DNA of 64,000 nucleotides from Bacillus_P idriensis_A (GTDB taxonomy: Bacteria > Bacillota > Bacilli > Bacillales > Bacillaceae), in the NCBI RefSeq assembly GCF_050483325.1, contig NZ_JBCMYF010000033.1:1-64000 (forward strand), given 5' to 3'. Position 1 is the stretch's first letter, and every line of letters begins with the position of its first letter. The notes below the pieces were generated by a model, which saw nothing but the letters and a program-made list of their open reading frames with translations, searched no databases and had not been told where the DNA came from. The translations under genes and the position numbers were made by a program. This document shows, one piece after another, positions 42,817 to 51,733 of this stretch.

Positions 42817-44130
42817 GTGGGTACAGCATCAAAAAGGAAAGTGTTTCTTGTTTTGTTCGGATGTGTTTTTATTCTCTTTGGATTTTCTTTTTTCGGAGTG
42901 AAAGCGTATGGGGCGCTTTTTAATGAAAAAACGGTTCCGGAAGGTGTCATGGCTGGAGGAAATGTACTATCCGGTTTAACAAAGGAAGAAGCGGAAGAGA
43001 AGCTGAATCAGGCTGTTGCCGCGTGGAAAGAAAACAGCTTTTATTTTCTTCAGGCAGACCGGGAGCTTGGTCTTGATTTGAATCTTGTAACATTCGATGT
43101 GAATAAAACAGCAGAGCTTGCTGTTGCCAATAAAACGAACAGGCTGATAGCCGCAGTTGATGAAAAAGCTCTTACCACTTTTCTTGAAAATGAGCTCAGT
43201 GCCGACACGTTCGGGGCAGTTGATCAAAAAGCACTTGCAGCGGAAATTGAGCTTGCAGCATCCGAATTGACGGAGGGGATTTTCACTCTGTCTATTAATA
43301 ATTACCTTTTAAAAGAAAAGCTTCCTAAAACGCTGCTTGCAGGATCTGAGCTTCCTGCGGATTCGGCTGTGCTCCTGCAGCCGGCTGTCATCCAGATAAA
43401 ACCCCTTGAAACTTTTTCATTGGAAGCTTATCTAGAAGAGTTTCTTCTTCAGCTGGATGATGCCGCTTTGAGCCGGATGGCGACAGGAATCTATCAGACA
43501 ATCCTTCTAACGAACTTTGACATTCTTGAACGCCACATAAGTGCAGAACTGCCGGCTTATGCAGAGCTTGGAAAAGAAGCTGCATTTATAAAAGGGAAGC
43601 AGGACCTTGTCTTCTACAACCCGAACGATGCCGCGTATGAACTGAAGCTTGTTCAGGACGAATCATCTCTGAACATCAGTCTTGAAGGAGCTGCCTTTGA
43701 GAATACGTACAGCTTAACAATGGAAAGTGAAAAAAGTTTTAAGCCTAAAACCATCATTCAATATGATTCGGCTCTTGATCATGATACAACGAGAGTAAAA
43801 GAGGAAGGCAGAAACGGCCAGTCGGCTGAAGTGTACCGGAATGAGCTTGACAGTAACGGAAACATTTTATCAAGCACCCTGATTTCAGACGACTTTTACG
43901 CACCTGTTCACAGAGTGGAAGTAAAAGCGCTGAAGTCAGAACAGCAGGAATCCGTTCAGGGTGAGGCTGAAGGAGCCGTTCAGCCGGAAGCAGGGGCTGT
44001 TCAAAACAAACCTGAGGTCAATACGGTGAACCCTTCATCAGAGAATCAGCCTGGAAATAATCCTCCGGCCGAAGGCGATCGAGATCAGGAGCTGTGGGAA
44101 GAACCGGCATTTGAGAAAGGGGATGAATAG
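42817..44130 (+). CDS. VanW-like/G5-domain cell-wall protein, upstream of pilB
   Basis: The 437 residues begin with a basic end and one membrane anchor (about 7-32). Next is a peptidoglycan-binding-like segment (EGVMAGGNVLSGLTKEEAEE, about 43-62), then a diverged VanW region (GIYQTILLTNFDILERH, YNPNDAAYELKL, about 220-285). A G5-like domain follows (about 310-370, ending APVHRVEVKA), and the tail is rich in Pro, Glu and Gln. The GTG at 42817 follows AAAGGGGGG by 7 bases. It ends a few bases before pilB. It is likely outside the membrane and may help the pilus cross the wall; this is inference. Confidence 0.8.
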   Translation: MGTASKRKVFLVLFGCVFILFGFSFFGVKAYGALFNEKTVPEGVMAGGNVLSGLTKEEAEEKLNQAVAAWKENSFYFLQADRELGLDLNLVTFDVNKTAELAVANKTNRLIAAVDEKALTTFLENELSADTFGAVDQKALAAEIELAASELTEGIFTLSINNYLLKEKLPKTLLAGSELPADSAVLLQPAVIQIKPLETFSLEAYLEEFLLQLDDAALSRMATGIYQTILLTNFDILERHISAELPAYAELGKEAAFIKGKQDLVFYNPNDAAYELKLVQDESSLNISLEGAAFENTYSLTMESEKSFKPKTIIQYDSALDHDTTRVKEEGRNGQSAEVYRNELDSNGNILSSTLISDDFYAPVHRVEVKALKSEQQESVQGEAEGAVQPEAGAVQNKPEVNTVNPSSENQPGNNPPAEGDRDQELWEEPAFEKGDE

Positions 44131-44134
44131 CACT

Positions 44135-45790
44135 GTGAAGCAGACGCGGAAAAGGCTCGGAGATCTTCTTGTAGAAACAGGACTGATTACAGATGAGCAG
44201 CTGAAGGTAACGCTGAAAGAAAAAAGCGAACGTCAAAAGCTTGGGGATGCGCTCCTGCAGCGCGGCTACATTACAGAGCAGCAGCTGATAGAGGTGCTTG
44301 AATTTCAGCTTGGCATTCCCCACGTAAGTTTGTTCAGGTATCCCTTCGATACGAAGCTTTTCACCTTAATTCCGAAGGAAACGGCCAAACGCAATTATAT
44401 GATTCCTCTGAAAAAAGAAGGGGACAAGCTGTACGTCGCAATGGCAGATCCGATGGATTACTATGCAATTGAGGACTTGAGGCTTTCCACAGGCTTTCAG
44501 GTAGAGCCGGCCATTGCCACGAAGGATGATATATTAAGAACCATTACAAAATATTTTGATATGGAAGAAGACATTGATCAGCTGATCGGTGCGCCGCAGG
44601 AAACGGTGCAGGATGAGAAAGCTGCGGATGCGGATTCGCCGATTGTGAGGCTTGTCAATCAGCTGCTGCAAAATGCCGTTCAGCAGCGGGCGAGCGATAT
44701 TCATATAGATCCTCAGGAGACAAAGATTGCAGTGCGCTACAGAATAGACGGCGTCCTGAAAACGGAGCGGGTCCTTCCAAAACACATGCAGAGTGTTCTT
44801 ACGGCAAGAATCAAAATCATGTCCAATCTCGATATTACAGAGCAGCGCGTTCCTCAGGACGGAAGGATTAAACTGACGCTTGATTTTCATCCGATTGATC
44901 TGCGTGTTGCCACACTGCCGACCGTCTACGGGGAAAAGATTGTTCTGCGGGTGCTTGATTTGAGCAGTGCATTAAATGACATGACGCAGCTTGGCTTCCA
45001 TCAAATGAATCTGGAGCGCTTCTCACAGCTGATTGAACGGCCGTCCGGAATTGTGCTGATTACCGGCCCGACCGGTTCAGGGAAATCGTCGACGCTCTAT
45101 GCAGCTTTGAACAAGCTGAATTCTGAAGAGGTCAACATTATTACAATTGAAGATCCGGTTGAATACCAGCTTGAAGGCATCAATCAGATTCAGGTGAATC
45201 AGACTGTCGGCATGACATTTGCAAAAGGACTTCGCTCTATCCTGAGGCAGGATCCGAATATCATTATGGTCGGAGAGATCCGTGATAAAGAGACGGCTGA
45301 GGTTGCTATACGGGCGTCGCTCACAGGTCACCTTGTTCTCAGCACACTTCATACGAATGACTCGGTCGGCACCATTACCCGCCTGATTGATATGGGAGTA
45401 GAGCCGTTTCTCGTGGCTACATCGCTTTCCGGGGTAGTTGCCCAGAGGCTTGTCCGAAAAGTTTGCCGCGACTGTGCTGAAACGGTTCAGCCGACTGTCC
45501 GGGAAAAAGAGATTTTCGCCAAACGCGGCATGACGGTTGAATCCATTGTCAGAGGAAGAGGCTGCGGAACATGCAACATGACGGGGTATAAAGGCCGCCT
45601 TGCCATCCATGAACTGCTTGTTGTGACAGATGAAATGAAAAAAGTCATTATGAACGGAGAATCCTTCTCCGCTATACGTGATCTTGCTGTTAAAAACAGA
45701 ACGCTCTTCTTGATTGATGACGGCCTGCTGAAAGTGAAACAGGGGCTGACGACGACAGAAGAAATTTTGCGCGTAGCCTTATCGGAGTGA
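44135..45790 (+). CDS. pilB: Type IV pilus assembly ATPase PilB
   Basis: Hexameric ATPase that powers pilus extension. The N-terminal MshEN-type domain shows two similar motifs: RLGDLLVETGLIT with QL (from residue 7) and KLGDALLQRGYITEQQL (from 35). Such domains bind c-di-GMP in other proteins. Then come Walker A GPTGSGKS (311-318), Walker B with IIMVGEIRDKETA, and a zinc tetracysteine (C444, C447, C477, C480). The GTG at 44135 lies 12 bases after GAAAGGGG; an ATG at 44123 overlaps the VanW gene and touches that site. It heads pilBTC. Confidence 0.94.
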   Translation: MKQTRKRLGDLLVETGLITDEQLKVTLKEKSERQKLGDALLQRGYITEQQLIEVLEFQLGIPHVSLFRYPFDTKLFTLIPKETAKRNYMIPLKKEGDKLYVAMADPMDYYAIEDLRLSTGFQVEPAIATKDDILRTITKYFDMEEDIDQLIGAPQETVQDEKAADADSPIVRLVNQLLQNAVQQRASDIHIDPQETKIAVRYRIDGVLKTERVLPKHMQSVLTARIKIMSNLDITEQRVPQDGRIKLTLDFHPIDLRVATLPTVYGEKIVLRVLDLSSALNDMTQLGFHQMNLERFSQLIERPSGIVLITGPTGSGKSSTLYAALNKLNSEEVNIITIEDPVEYQLEGINQIQVNQTVGMTFAKGLRSILRQDPNIIMVGEIRDKETAEVAIRASLTGHLVLSTLHTNDSVGTITRLIDMGVEPFLVATSLSGVVAQRLVRKVCRDCAETVQPTVREKEIFAKRGMTVESIVRGRGCGTCNMTGYKGRLAIHELLVVTDEMKKVIMNGESFSAIRDLAVKNRTLFLIDDGLLKVKQGLTTTEEILRVALSE

Positions 45791-45795
45791 TGAAG

Positions 45796-46836
45796 ATGAA
45801 ATTGAAACTTGAAGAAATCATGAGAGCTGCGTTTGAACTGAGAGCATCCGATATTCACTTGACAGTCGGAATTGCTCCTATGCTGAGAGTGAATGGGGAA
45901 CTGAGAAGCTACAGCGATATGGTTCTAGTGCCGGAGGATACAGAGGAAATGGCAAGGTCCATTCTTCCGCCGGCGATGTGGGAAAAGTTTCAGGAAAAAG
46001 GAGAGCTTGACTTCTCCTACGGGATAGCCGGTGTATCGAGATTCAGAATAAATGCCTACAAGCAGCGCTCCTGTACAGCGCTTGCCGTCCGGATTATACC
46101 GACGTCCATCCCGACTCTTGAAGACCTGCACCTACCGGATGTGCTGAAGACACTTTCCCATAAACCCCAGGGGCTTATTTTAGTAACAGGACCGACTGGA
46201 AGCGGAAAATCTACAACACTTGCAGCAATGATTCATCATATGAACCAGTCAGCCAGAAAGCACATTATTACTCTTGAAGATCCGATTGAATATCTTCATA
46301 AGCACGGATCCTGCATCATTGACCAAAGAGAAGTGGGGTTTGATACATTGAACTTTGCCAACGGTCTGAGGGCAGCGCTCAGGCAGGACCCGGATGTTAT
46401 CCTTGTCGGGGAAATGAGAGATTTGGAGACTGTCCATACAGCGATTACCGCTGCTGAAACAGGCCATCTTGTCCTTGGGACTCTTCATACTTCAAGCGCT
46501 CATGCCACCATTGACAGAATCATTGATGTTTTCCCTCCAAACCAGCAGGCGCAGGTAAGAATTCAGCTTGCCTCCGTTTTAACCGGTATTTTGTCCCAGC
46601 GTCTTTTTCAGACTTCGGACTTTAGAGGGAGAAGAGCGGCAACGGAAATTCTTGTGAATAACCCGGCCATTGCAAACCTGATCCGGAATGAAAAAATCCA
46701 CCAGATTCCCAATATACTTCAAACGAGCCGTAATCAGGGGATGATGACACTTGAAGGGTCGATAAGAGAGCTTATTCAATCGGGCGTCATTTTAAGGGAA
46801 ATGGCAGAACCATACTTACAGGAGACGATGCGATAA
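45796..46836 (+). CDS. pilT: Type IV pilus retraction ATPase PilT
   Basis: Drives pilus retraction and so twitching motility and DNA uptake. The 346 residues start with the RASDIHLTVG motif, contain Walker A GPTGSGKST (from 132), Walker B with VILVGEMRDLET, and the C-terminal GMMTLEGSIRELIQSGVI helix of PilT. Three in-frame starts exist; the ATG at 45796 has GGAG 8 bases upstream. B. subtilis competence pili have no PilT. Overlaps pilC by one base. Confidence 0.94.
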   Translation: MKLKLEEIMRAAFELRASDIHLTVGIAPMLRVNGELRSYSDMVLVPEDTEEMARSILPPAMWEKFQEKGELDFSYGIAGVSRFRINAYKQRSCTALAVRIIPTSIPTLEDLHLPDVLKTLSHKPQGLILVTGPTGSGKSTTLAAMIHHMNQSARKHIITLEDPIEYLHKHGSCIIDQREVGFDTLNFANGLRAALRQDPDVILVGEMRDLETVHTAITAAETGHLVLGTLHTSSAHATIDRIIDVFPPNQQAQVRIQLASVLTGILSQRLFQTSDFRGRRAATEILVNNPAIANLIRNEKIHQIPNILQTSRNQGMMTLEGSIRELIQSGVILREMAEPYLQETMR

Positions 46837-48041
46837 TGGCGCGGTTTAAATATGAAGGACGGGGAAAAACAGGCCAGACAAGCGGTGTAATCGCCGGTAC
46901 TTCAAAAAGGGATGTCATTGTGAAGCTGCAGGAAAAAGGCCTTCGGATTACAAAGATTGAAGAGCTGCAGGAAACCTTTTTGACAAAGGAAATCAGCTTA
47001 GGCAACCCTGTGAAGCTTCAGGACTTTGTCATCTACCTGCGGCAGTTTTCGACTCTGCTCAAAGCGGGAATTTCTGTCGTGGATGCGACGAATATTCTTG
47101 CCAGACAAACAGAAAGCAAAGCTTTAGGGAAAACGCTTTTTGACGTTGAAGAAGAGCTCAGGTCAGGGAATCCGCTGTCTGCTGCAGCGGCTAAACATAA
47201 AAAAATCTTCTCCAATATGTTTACGAACATGGTCAAGGCCGGCGAAGCAGCCGGTAACATGGACGAAACCCTTGACCGGCTTGCCCTGCATTATGAAAAA
47301 CAGCATAAAACAAAACAGAAAATCATTTCCGCGCTTGCCTATCCTGCGGTTGTCGGAGTTGTGGCCATTGCGGTCGTTATTTTTCTATTAGTGGCTGTTG
47401 TGCCGACGTTTGTTGATATGTTCCAGGATTTCGGAGCCGAACTGCCCCTGATTACTAGGTTTGTACTCGGAGCGAGTGGATGGATGCAGTCGTTTTGGTG
47501 GCTTGTCATTCTTTTCATCCTTCTGTTCTTTGCCGGGATTGCAGCTATGAAATCACAGCCTTCATCAAAATACTATTTGGATGCCGCTGTTCTGAGAATG
47601 CCGATATTCGGCAAAATGCTGCAAAAGGCAGCGCTGGCAAGAATGACGAGAACACTCAGCTCGCTGTTTTCAAGCTCTGTGCCGATCCTGCAGGCGATTT
47701 CCATTGTAGAAAGTATCGTTGAAAACGAGGTCATCAGCCGGGTGCTGAAGGACTCAAGAAACGCGCTTGAAAAAGGACATTCACTGACGGAGCCTATGAG
47801 AGACCACTGGGTATTCCCTCCGCTCGTCACACAGATGATCGCAATCGGAGAAGAAACGGGCTCACTCGATGAAATGCTCTCAAAAGTCGCAGATTTCTAC
47901 GAAGATGAGGTCGAGCAGGCGACAGACAGACTGAAGTCCCTGATCGAACCGCTGATGATCGTCTTTCTTGCAGGAATTGTCGGTGTGGTAGTGACTTCCA
48001 TCCTAGTACCTATGTTTGATATTTTCAACAAAATTAATTAA
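46836..48041 (+). CDS. pilC: Type IV pilus inner-membrane platform protein PilC
   Basis: The polytopic platform on which PilB and PilT act. The 401 residues hold two GspF domains (about 70-190 and 270-395) with repeated FVIYLRQFSTLLKAGI and ARMTRTLSSLFSSSVPIL signatures and three membrane segments (near 170, 220 and 375). It starts with ATG inside the pilT stop (TAATG) and closes the pilB-pilT-pilC run. Confidence 0.94.
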   Translation: MARFKYEGRGKTGQTSGVIAGTSKRDVIVKLQEKGLRITKIEELQETFLTKEISLGNPVKLQDFVIYLRQFSTLLKAGISVVDATNILARQTESKALGKTLFDVEEELRSGNPLSAAAAKHKKIFSNMFTNMVKAGEAAGNMDETLDRLALHYEKQHKTKQKIISALAYPAVVGVVAIAVVIFLLVAVVPTFVDMFQDFGAELPLITRFVLGASGWMQSFWWLVILFILLFFAGIAAMKSQPSSKYYLDAAVLRMPIFGKMLQKAALARMTRTLSSLFSSSVPILQAISIVESIVENEVISRVLKDSRNALEKGHSLTEPMRDHWVFPPLVTQMIAIGEETGSLDEMLSKVADFYEDEVEQATDRLKSLIEPLMIVFLAGIVGVVVTSILVPMFDIFNKIN

Positions 48042-48078
48042 TTTTCGAGAAAAATTAGCAGTAAAACCCAATTTTGTA

Positions 48079-48087
48079 TGCTATAAT
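48079..48087 (+). promoter_or_regulatory. Extended -10 promoter of pilA
   Basis: TGCTATAAT (48079-48087) is a perfect extended -10 box in the 105-base gap between pilC and pilA. A separate start would let the major pilin be made in excess over the machine. Confidence 0.75.
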
Positions 48088-48146
48088 GACGATAGACTAA
48101 ACATAAAGACCTATACTTCTAATTTACTAGATAAGGAGAAAGAGAC

Positions 48147-48563
48147 ATGTTTAAAAAAATGCTGAAAAACGAACGGGGATTAACACTGATCGAATTGCTT
48201 GCTGTTGTTGTGATTTTGGGGATTATTGCCGCTATTGCTGTGCCGAGTATAAGCGGCATAATTAAAAGCTCAAAACAAGATGCAATAATCACTGAAGCAT
48301 CTCAAATTATTGATGCTGCTAAATTATACGTAACGAATGATGAACCAGCATTCACTTCGAACGCTCTTACAATTACAAAAAGCACTGCAGGTTTTGATAA
48401 ATACCTTGATACTTCATCTAACTTTACCGTTAAAGTAACAGAAACTAATGGGAAATTTACTTATTCTATAACGGGACACAAAATCAATAGTATTACTAGC
48501 ATCAGTGCTTTTACTGATACAGATGGTGCCACTGAAGCAGAAATCAAAGCTAATCTAAATTGA
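48147..48563 (+). CDS. pilA: Major type IV pilin PilA
   Basis: A 138-residue prepilin with leader MFKKMLKNERG, cut after Gly11, then LTLIELLAVVVILGIIAAI with Glu16 at position 5 and Pro at the expected kink (AVPSI). The globular part is Thr- and Ser-rich and has no cysteine. Its own promoter, AAGGAG site and place between machine genes mark it as the probable main subunit. Its codons are more A/T-rich than those of pilC. Confidence 0.92.
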   Translation: MFKKMLKNERGLTLIELLAVVVILGIIAAIAVPSISGIIKSSKQDAIITEASQIIDAAKLYVTNDEPAFTSNALTITKSTAGFDKYLDTSSNFTVKVTETNGKFTYSITGHKINSITSISAFTDTDGATEAEIKANLN

Positions 48564-48567
48564 TAAA

Positions 48568-49323
48568 ATGTTTTTATTAATATATGTAATTACCAACGGC
48601 CTCCTACTAGGCTCTTTCTACAACGTAGTCGGCCTCCGCGTTCCAATGAAACAATCCATAGTCGCACCCCGTTCCGCGTGTCCGGGGTGCGGACATACAT
48701 TAACAGCAGGCGAGCTTATTCCTGTTGTTTCTTATGTTTTACAGGGCGGTAAGTGCAAAAAGTGCAAAGCCTCCATTTCTCCGCTGTATCCGTTTGTGGA
48801 GGCGATGACGGCGCTGCTTTTTGCAGCGGCGGCTTTGCTTTTGGGGTGGACAGGTGAACTGGCTGTTGCCCTGACGCTGATTTCGCTGTTTATGATTATT
48901 TTTGTGTCTGATGTGAAATACATGGTGATTCCTGATAAAGTGCTGCTGTTTTTCGGCGGGCTTTTGGCTCTTGAAAGAATCTTGATTCCGCTTTCGCCTT
49001 GGTGGGATCCGCTTGCAGGCGCTGCAGCCGGGTTTTCGCTGCTTTATGCGATTGCTTTCGTGACAAGGGGCAAAGGCATGGGCGGCGGCGATATCAAGCT
49101 TTTTGCCGTTCTTGGCATTGTGCTTGGATGGAAACTTGTTCTTTTGGCCTTCTTCCTTTCGTGCCTGGCGGGTTCGATTGCCGGAGGGATTGCGATGCTT
49201 CTTGGCAAAGCAAAGCGGAAGGAACCGATGCCGTTCGGTCCTTTCATTATGGCGGGGACTCTTGCAGCCTACTTTTTCGGGGAACAATTAATAGACTGGT
49301 ATATCCGTTTGATCGGTTATTAG
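48568..49323 (+). CDS. pilD: Prepilin peptidase / N-methyltransferase PilD
   Basis: Cuts prepilin leaders and methylates the new N-terminus. It is the counterpart of B. subtilis ComC. The 251 residues include a zinc tetracysteine in the cytoplasmic loop (CPGCG, CKKC) and the two catalytic aspartates in SDVKYMVIPD and GMGGGDIKLF, set among about seven membrane segments. Only four bases separate it from the pilA stop and no good ribosome site is visible, so coupling to pilA is likely. Confidence 0.94.
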   Translation: MFLLIYVITNGLLLGSFYNVVGLRVPMKQSIVAPRSACPGCGHTLTAGELIPVVSYVLQGGKCKKCKASISPLYPFVEAMTALLFAAAALLLGWTGELAVALTLISLFMIIFVSDVKYMVIPDKVLLFFGGLLALERILIPLSPWWDPLAGAAAGFSLLYAIAFVTRGKGMGGGDIKLFAVLGIVLGWKLVLLAFFLSCLAGSIAGGIAMLLGKAKRKEPMPFGPFIMAGTLAAYFFGEQLIDWYIRLIGY

Positions 49324-49339
49324 GAAAGGAGGGAGCATA

Positions 49340-50311
49340 TTGAGGCTTTCGGGATTTCGTTTCAGCAAAAAGACAGGAAATTTTACGATTAAAGATGATG
49401 CCATCCGCTATGCGGAATTGAAGCAGGCAGAACCATTGATTATGGGGATGTGCGAAGAGCGCCTGCTTCCAGAAGGACTTGTCCGCGGAGGGGTCATCCA
49501 GGATTTTGACACCCTTTCACTCATACTGGATGAGTGTGTGAGGGAATGGGGCATTAAAGGCAGGAAAATCAGGTTTACGGTTCCTGATTCCCATGTAGTG
49601 ATCCGGAAGGTGACTGTCCCCGGCGATTTAATAGACGATGAGATTCGCGGGCATCTCTATATTGAAATCGGTTCGTCGATTCATCTGCCTTTTGATGAGG
49701 CTGTTTTTGATTTTATCGTGACTGGTAGAACGGAAAAAGAGCTTCACCTGCTGCTGTTTGCTTCGAGCGAAGAGCTTGTGAGAAGCTATTCCGACCTGTT
49801 TGAAAGTGCAGGCCTGAAACCGGATGCTGCCGATATCTCTCCCCTTTGCCAGTACCGTTTTTATTTGAATCAAAAGACAAAAGTGGATCATGCGTCCTCT
49901 GTCATGCTCATTCAGTATGATCTGTCAGGCGTAAACCTCAGCATTTTTCAGCATGAGCAGCCTGTGTTTATGCGCAACCTAGAGGTAGAGAAGAGTATCC
50001 GTGAATCTGACAAAATGAGCGGGAGCATAACACAAGATGACTTCAGACTCCAAGTGAATGAAATCATAAAGGAAATCGACCATGTCCTCAATTTTTACAG
50101 ATTTTCACTGAATCAGGGAAATGATGAAGTTTCATCCTTTATCCTGACGGGTGATCACCCGCTGCTCCAGGAAGCAGAGCGGCTTCTGATTGAACGATAT
50201 GACTATCCTGTTGATTCATTAAAGAATGCGCAAGCTGAAATTTCGAATAAATCTCCGCTGCCTGCTTCGTTTTATCTGACTGCCGGTCTGGCATTAAAAG
50301 AGGTGCGTTAA
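49340..50311 (+). CDS. pilM: Type IV pilus biogenesis protein PilM (actin-like)
   Basis: A cytoplasmic actin-fold protein that links PilN to the ATPases. The 323 residues show the PilM features VRGGVIQDFDTL, IRFTVPDSHVVIRKVTVP and the later SSVMLIQYDLSGVNLSIF phosphate-loop-like segment. The start is TTG, with AAGGAGGGAG upstream. It begins the contiguous pilM-pilN-pilO set and precedes pilN directly. Confidence 0.88.
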   Translation: MRLSGFRFSKKTGNFTIKDDAIRYAELKQAEPLIMGMCEERLLPEGLVRGGVIQDFDTLSLILDECVREWGIKGRKIRFTVPDSHVVIRKVTVPGDLIDDEIRGHLYIEIGSSIHLPFDEAVFDFIVTGRTEKELHLLLFASSEELVRSYSDLFESAGLKPDAADISPLCQYRFYLNQKTKVDHASSVMLIQYDLSGVNLSIFQHEQPVFMRNLEVEKSIRESDKMSGSITQDDFRLQVNEIIKEIDHVLNFYRFSLNQGNDEVSSFILTGDHPLLQEAERLLIERYDYPVDSLKNAQAEISNKSPLPASFYLTAGLALKEVR

Positions 50312-50926
50312 ATGCTGGCTGATATTAATTTACTGCCGAAAAAAGATCCCAGGAATGTGGCCAATGCCACTCTCTATATTCTGCTTGCTTTTATCGCAGT
50401 CGTCTTTGCGGGGCTTTTTATCATTCAATTTACTTCTGCCAATGGAGAAAAAGCAGAAGTGAAAATGCGGGTTGCGGCACTTGAATCAGAGTATGAGCGG
50501 CTCGCGGCTGAGAAAGGAACAGAAAGCAGTTCCAGCTCTTCTGTTTCCGCTCTTCAAAGTGCTGTTGAGTATGCAGACGGTGTGTCGCTCGATTCTGTTC
50601 CGGCTGTAAAAGAGCTTGCAGGCAAGCTTCCTGAACGGGGCTTCTTTAAAACCTTCTCTTACAATGATGCAGGAGAGCTGACGCTTTCCGTTCAATTTGA
50701 TACAAACCGCGAGGCTGCGTACTATCTTGCGAGATTAAAAGAATCTTCTTTTTTCACTAGTGCCGAACTAATCAGTATTGCCGCTGTTAAAGAAGAGGGA
50801 ACAGAGACGCCGGAAGAAGAATCCAATGAGCTTCCACGGTCAGAAGCACAGTATATGCTTAAATTGAATCCGGATTATTTACAAGCAGAGAGCGGGGAAG
50901 CAGCTGATGACGATTCATCTTCATAA
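50312..50926 (+). CDS. pilN: Type IV pilus biogenesis protein PilN
   Basis: A single-pass membrane protein: the N-terminal INLLP motif (MLADINLLPKKDP), which in other PilN proteins binds PilM, is followed by a membrane span (about 21-40) and a coiled, then folded outer domain. A serine run (TESSSSSSVS) lies near residue 70. The 204-residue gene begins directly after the pilM stop and overlaps pilO by 20 bases. Confidence 0.88.
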   Translation: MLADINLLPKKDPRNVANATLYILLAFIAVVFAGLFIIQFTSANGEKAEVKMRVAALESEYERLAAEKGTESSSSSSVSALQSAVEYADGVSLDSVPAVKELAGKLPERGFFKTFSYNDAGELTLSVQFDTNREAAYYLARLKESSFFTSAELISIAAVKEEGTETPEEESNELPRSEAQYMLKLNPDYLQAESGEAADDDSSS

Positions 50927-51707
50927 AAAACATCTCATTGTTCTGCTTGCAGCAGTCGTCACTCTCGGGTTGCTTTATTTTGGTGCTTACCATCTCTTTA
51001 TAAAGCCTGTTAAGGAAGAAATCAGCACGCTGCAGACTTCAAAAGATATGTATCAGAGCCAAATCGGAACTTTAGCTGAAAATCCTTCGACAGAAACGAA
51101 GGCGCCTGTTCATTCTGTAGAATTACAGCGAAAAGTCCCGGTTTCCCCGATGGTGGAACAGCTTGTGCTCGATCTTGAAAAGGCGGAGACTGTTTCAAAC
51201 AGTAAAATTGAAAGCATGACGTTTGCAGAAAGCGAAGATGCATTGCTTCCGCCACCGGCACAAGCGGAAGCTGAAAGTCCAGAGGCTCCGGCAGATCAAT
51301 CTGGAAATTCAGAGGTGCCGTCAGAATCAGCGGACGCAGCGTCTGCACAGCCTGTAAATGCGCAGGGGACGGCTGAGCTGCCTGCAGCACCTGAGGGGCT
51401 AAAGCGAATTCTCATTTCCCTTGAAGTGACGTCAAGCCACTATTTTGATATGGAGGCGTTTATTGCTGAGCTTGAAAATCAGCAGCGTGTTTCGAAAGTG
51501 GATCTGCTGACTTTTAATGGGGTAAAAGAACTTACGTCACTCGATCAAGAGGCTGAGCCGCTGAAATATACTCTGCAAGTCTCTGCTTTTTACATGGACA
51601 ACCTTCCGGACCTTGAGGGTGAAACCCCGAAGGTAGCAGCCCCGGAGCCTGAAGGCAAGCTCAATCCCCTGAATACTTCCCTCGTAAAGGAAAAAGATGG
51701 CGAATAG
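50907..51707 (+). CDS. pilO: Type IV pilus biogenesis protein PilO
   Basis: The partner of PilN: a membrane span (about 8-27), a coiled coil (about 30-55) and a ferredoxin-like outer domain (about 165-240). A Pro/Ala/Glu-rich linker (about 112-162) divides the outer part, longer than in most PilO proteins. 266 residues. It overlaps pilN by 20 bases and ends the pilus block before a terminator. No PilP or PilQ is seen, as expected for a cell with no outer membrane. Confidence 0.85.
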   Translation: MTIHLHKKHLIVLLAAVVTLGLLYFGAYHLFIKPVKEEISTLQTSKDMYQSQIGTLAENPSTETKAPVHSVELQRKVPVSPMVEQLVLDLEKAETVSNSKIESMTFAESEDALLPPPAQAEAESPEAPADQSGNSEVPSESADAASAQPVNAQGTAELPAAPEGLKRILISLEVTSSHYFDMEAFIAELENQQRVSKVDLLTFNGVKELTSLDQEAEPLKYTLQVSAFYMDNLPDLEGETPKVAAPEPEGKLNPLNTSLVKEKDGE

Positions 51708-51733
51708 AGTGTTTATTTGACGAAAACCTTTCT

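Noticed and set aside
44123..44134. ATG at 44123 as the pilB start
   Set aside because: The GAAAGGGG site is directly adjacent, leaving no spacing; the GTG at 44135 is preferred, though the difference is only four residues and remains uncertain.
45077..45610. Minus-strand open frame of 177 codons opposite pilB
   Set aside because: Shadow frame opposite a clear ATPase gene with no ribosome site or recognisable domain.
48739..49287. Minus-strand open frame of 182 codons opposite pilD
   Set aside because: Shadow of the G+C-rich pilD gene; the product is rich in Arg, His and Gln with no start signal.
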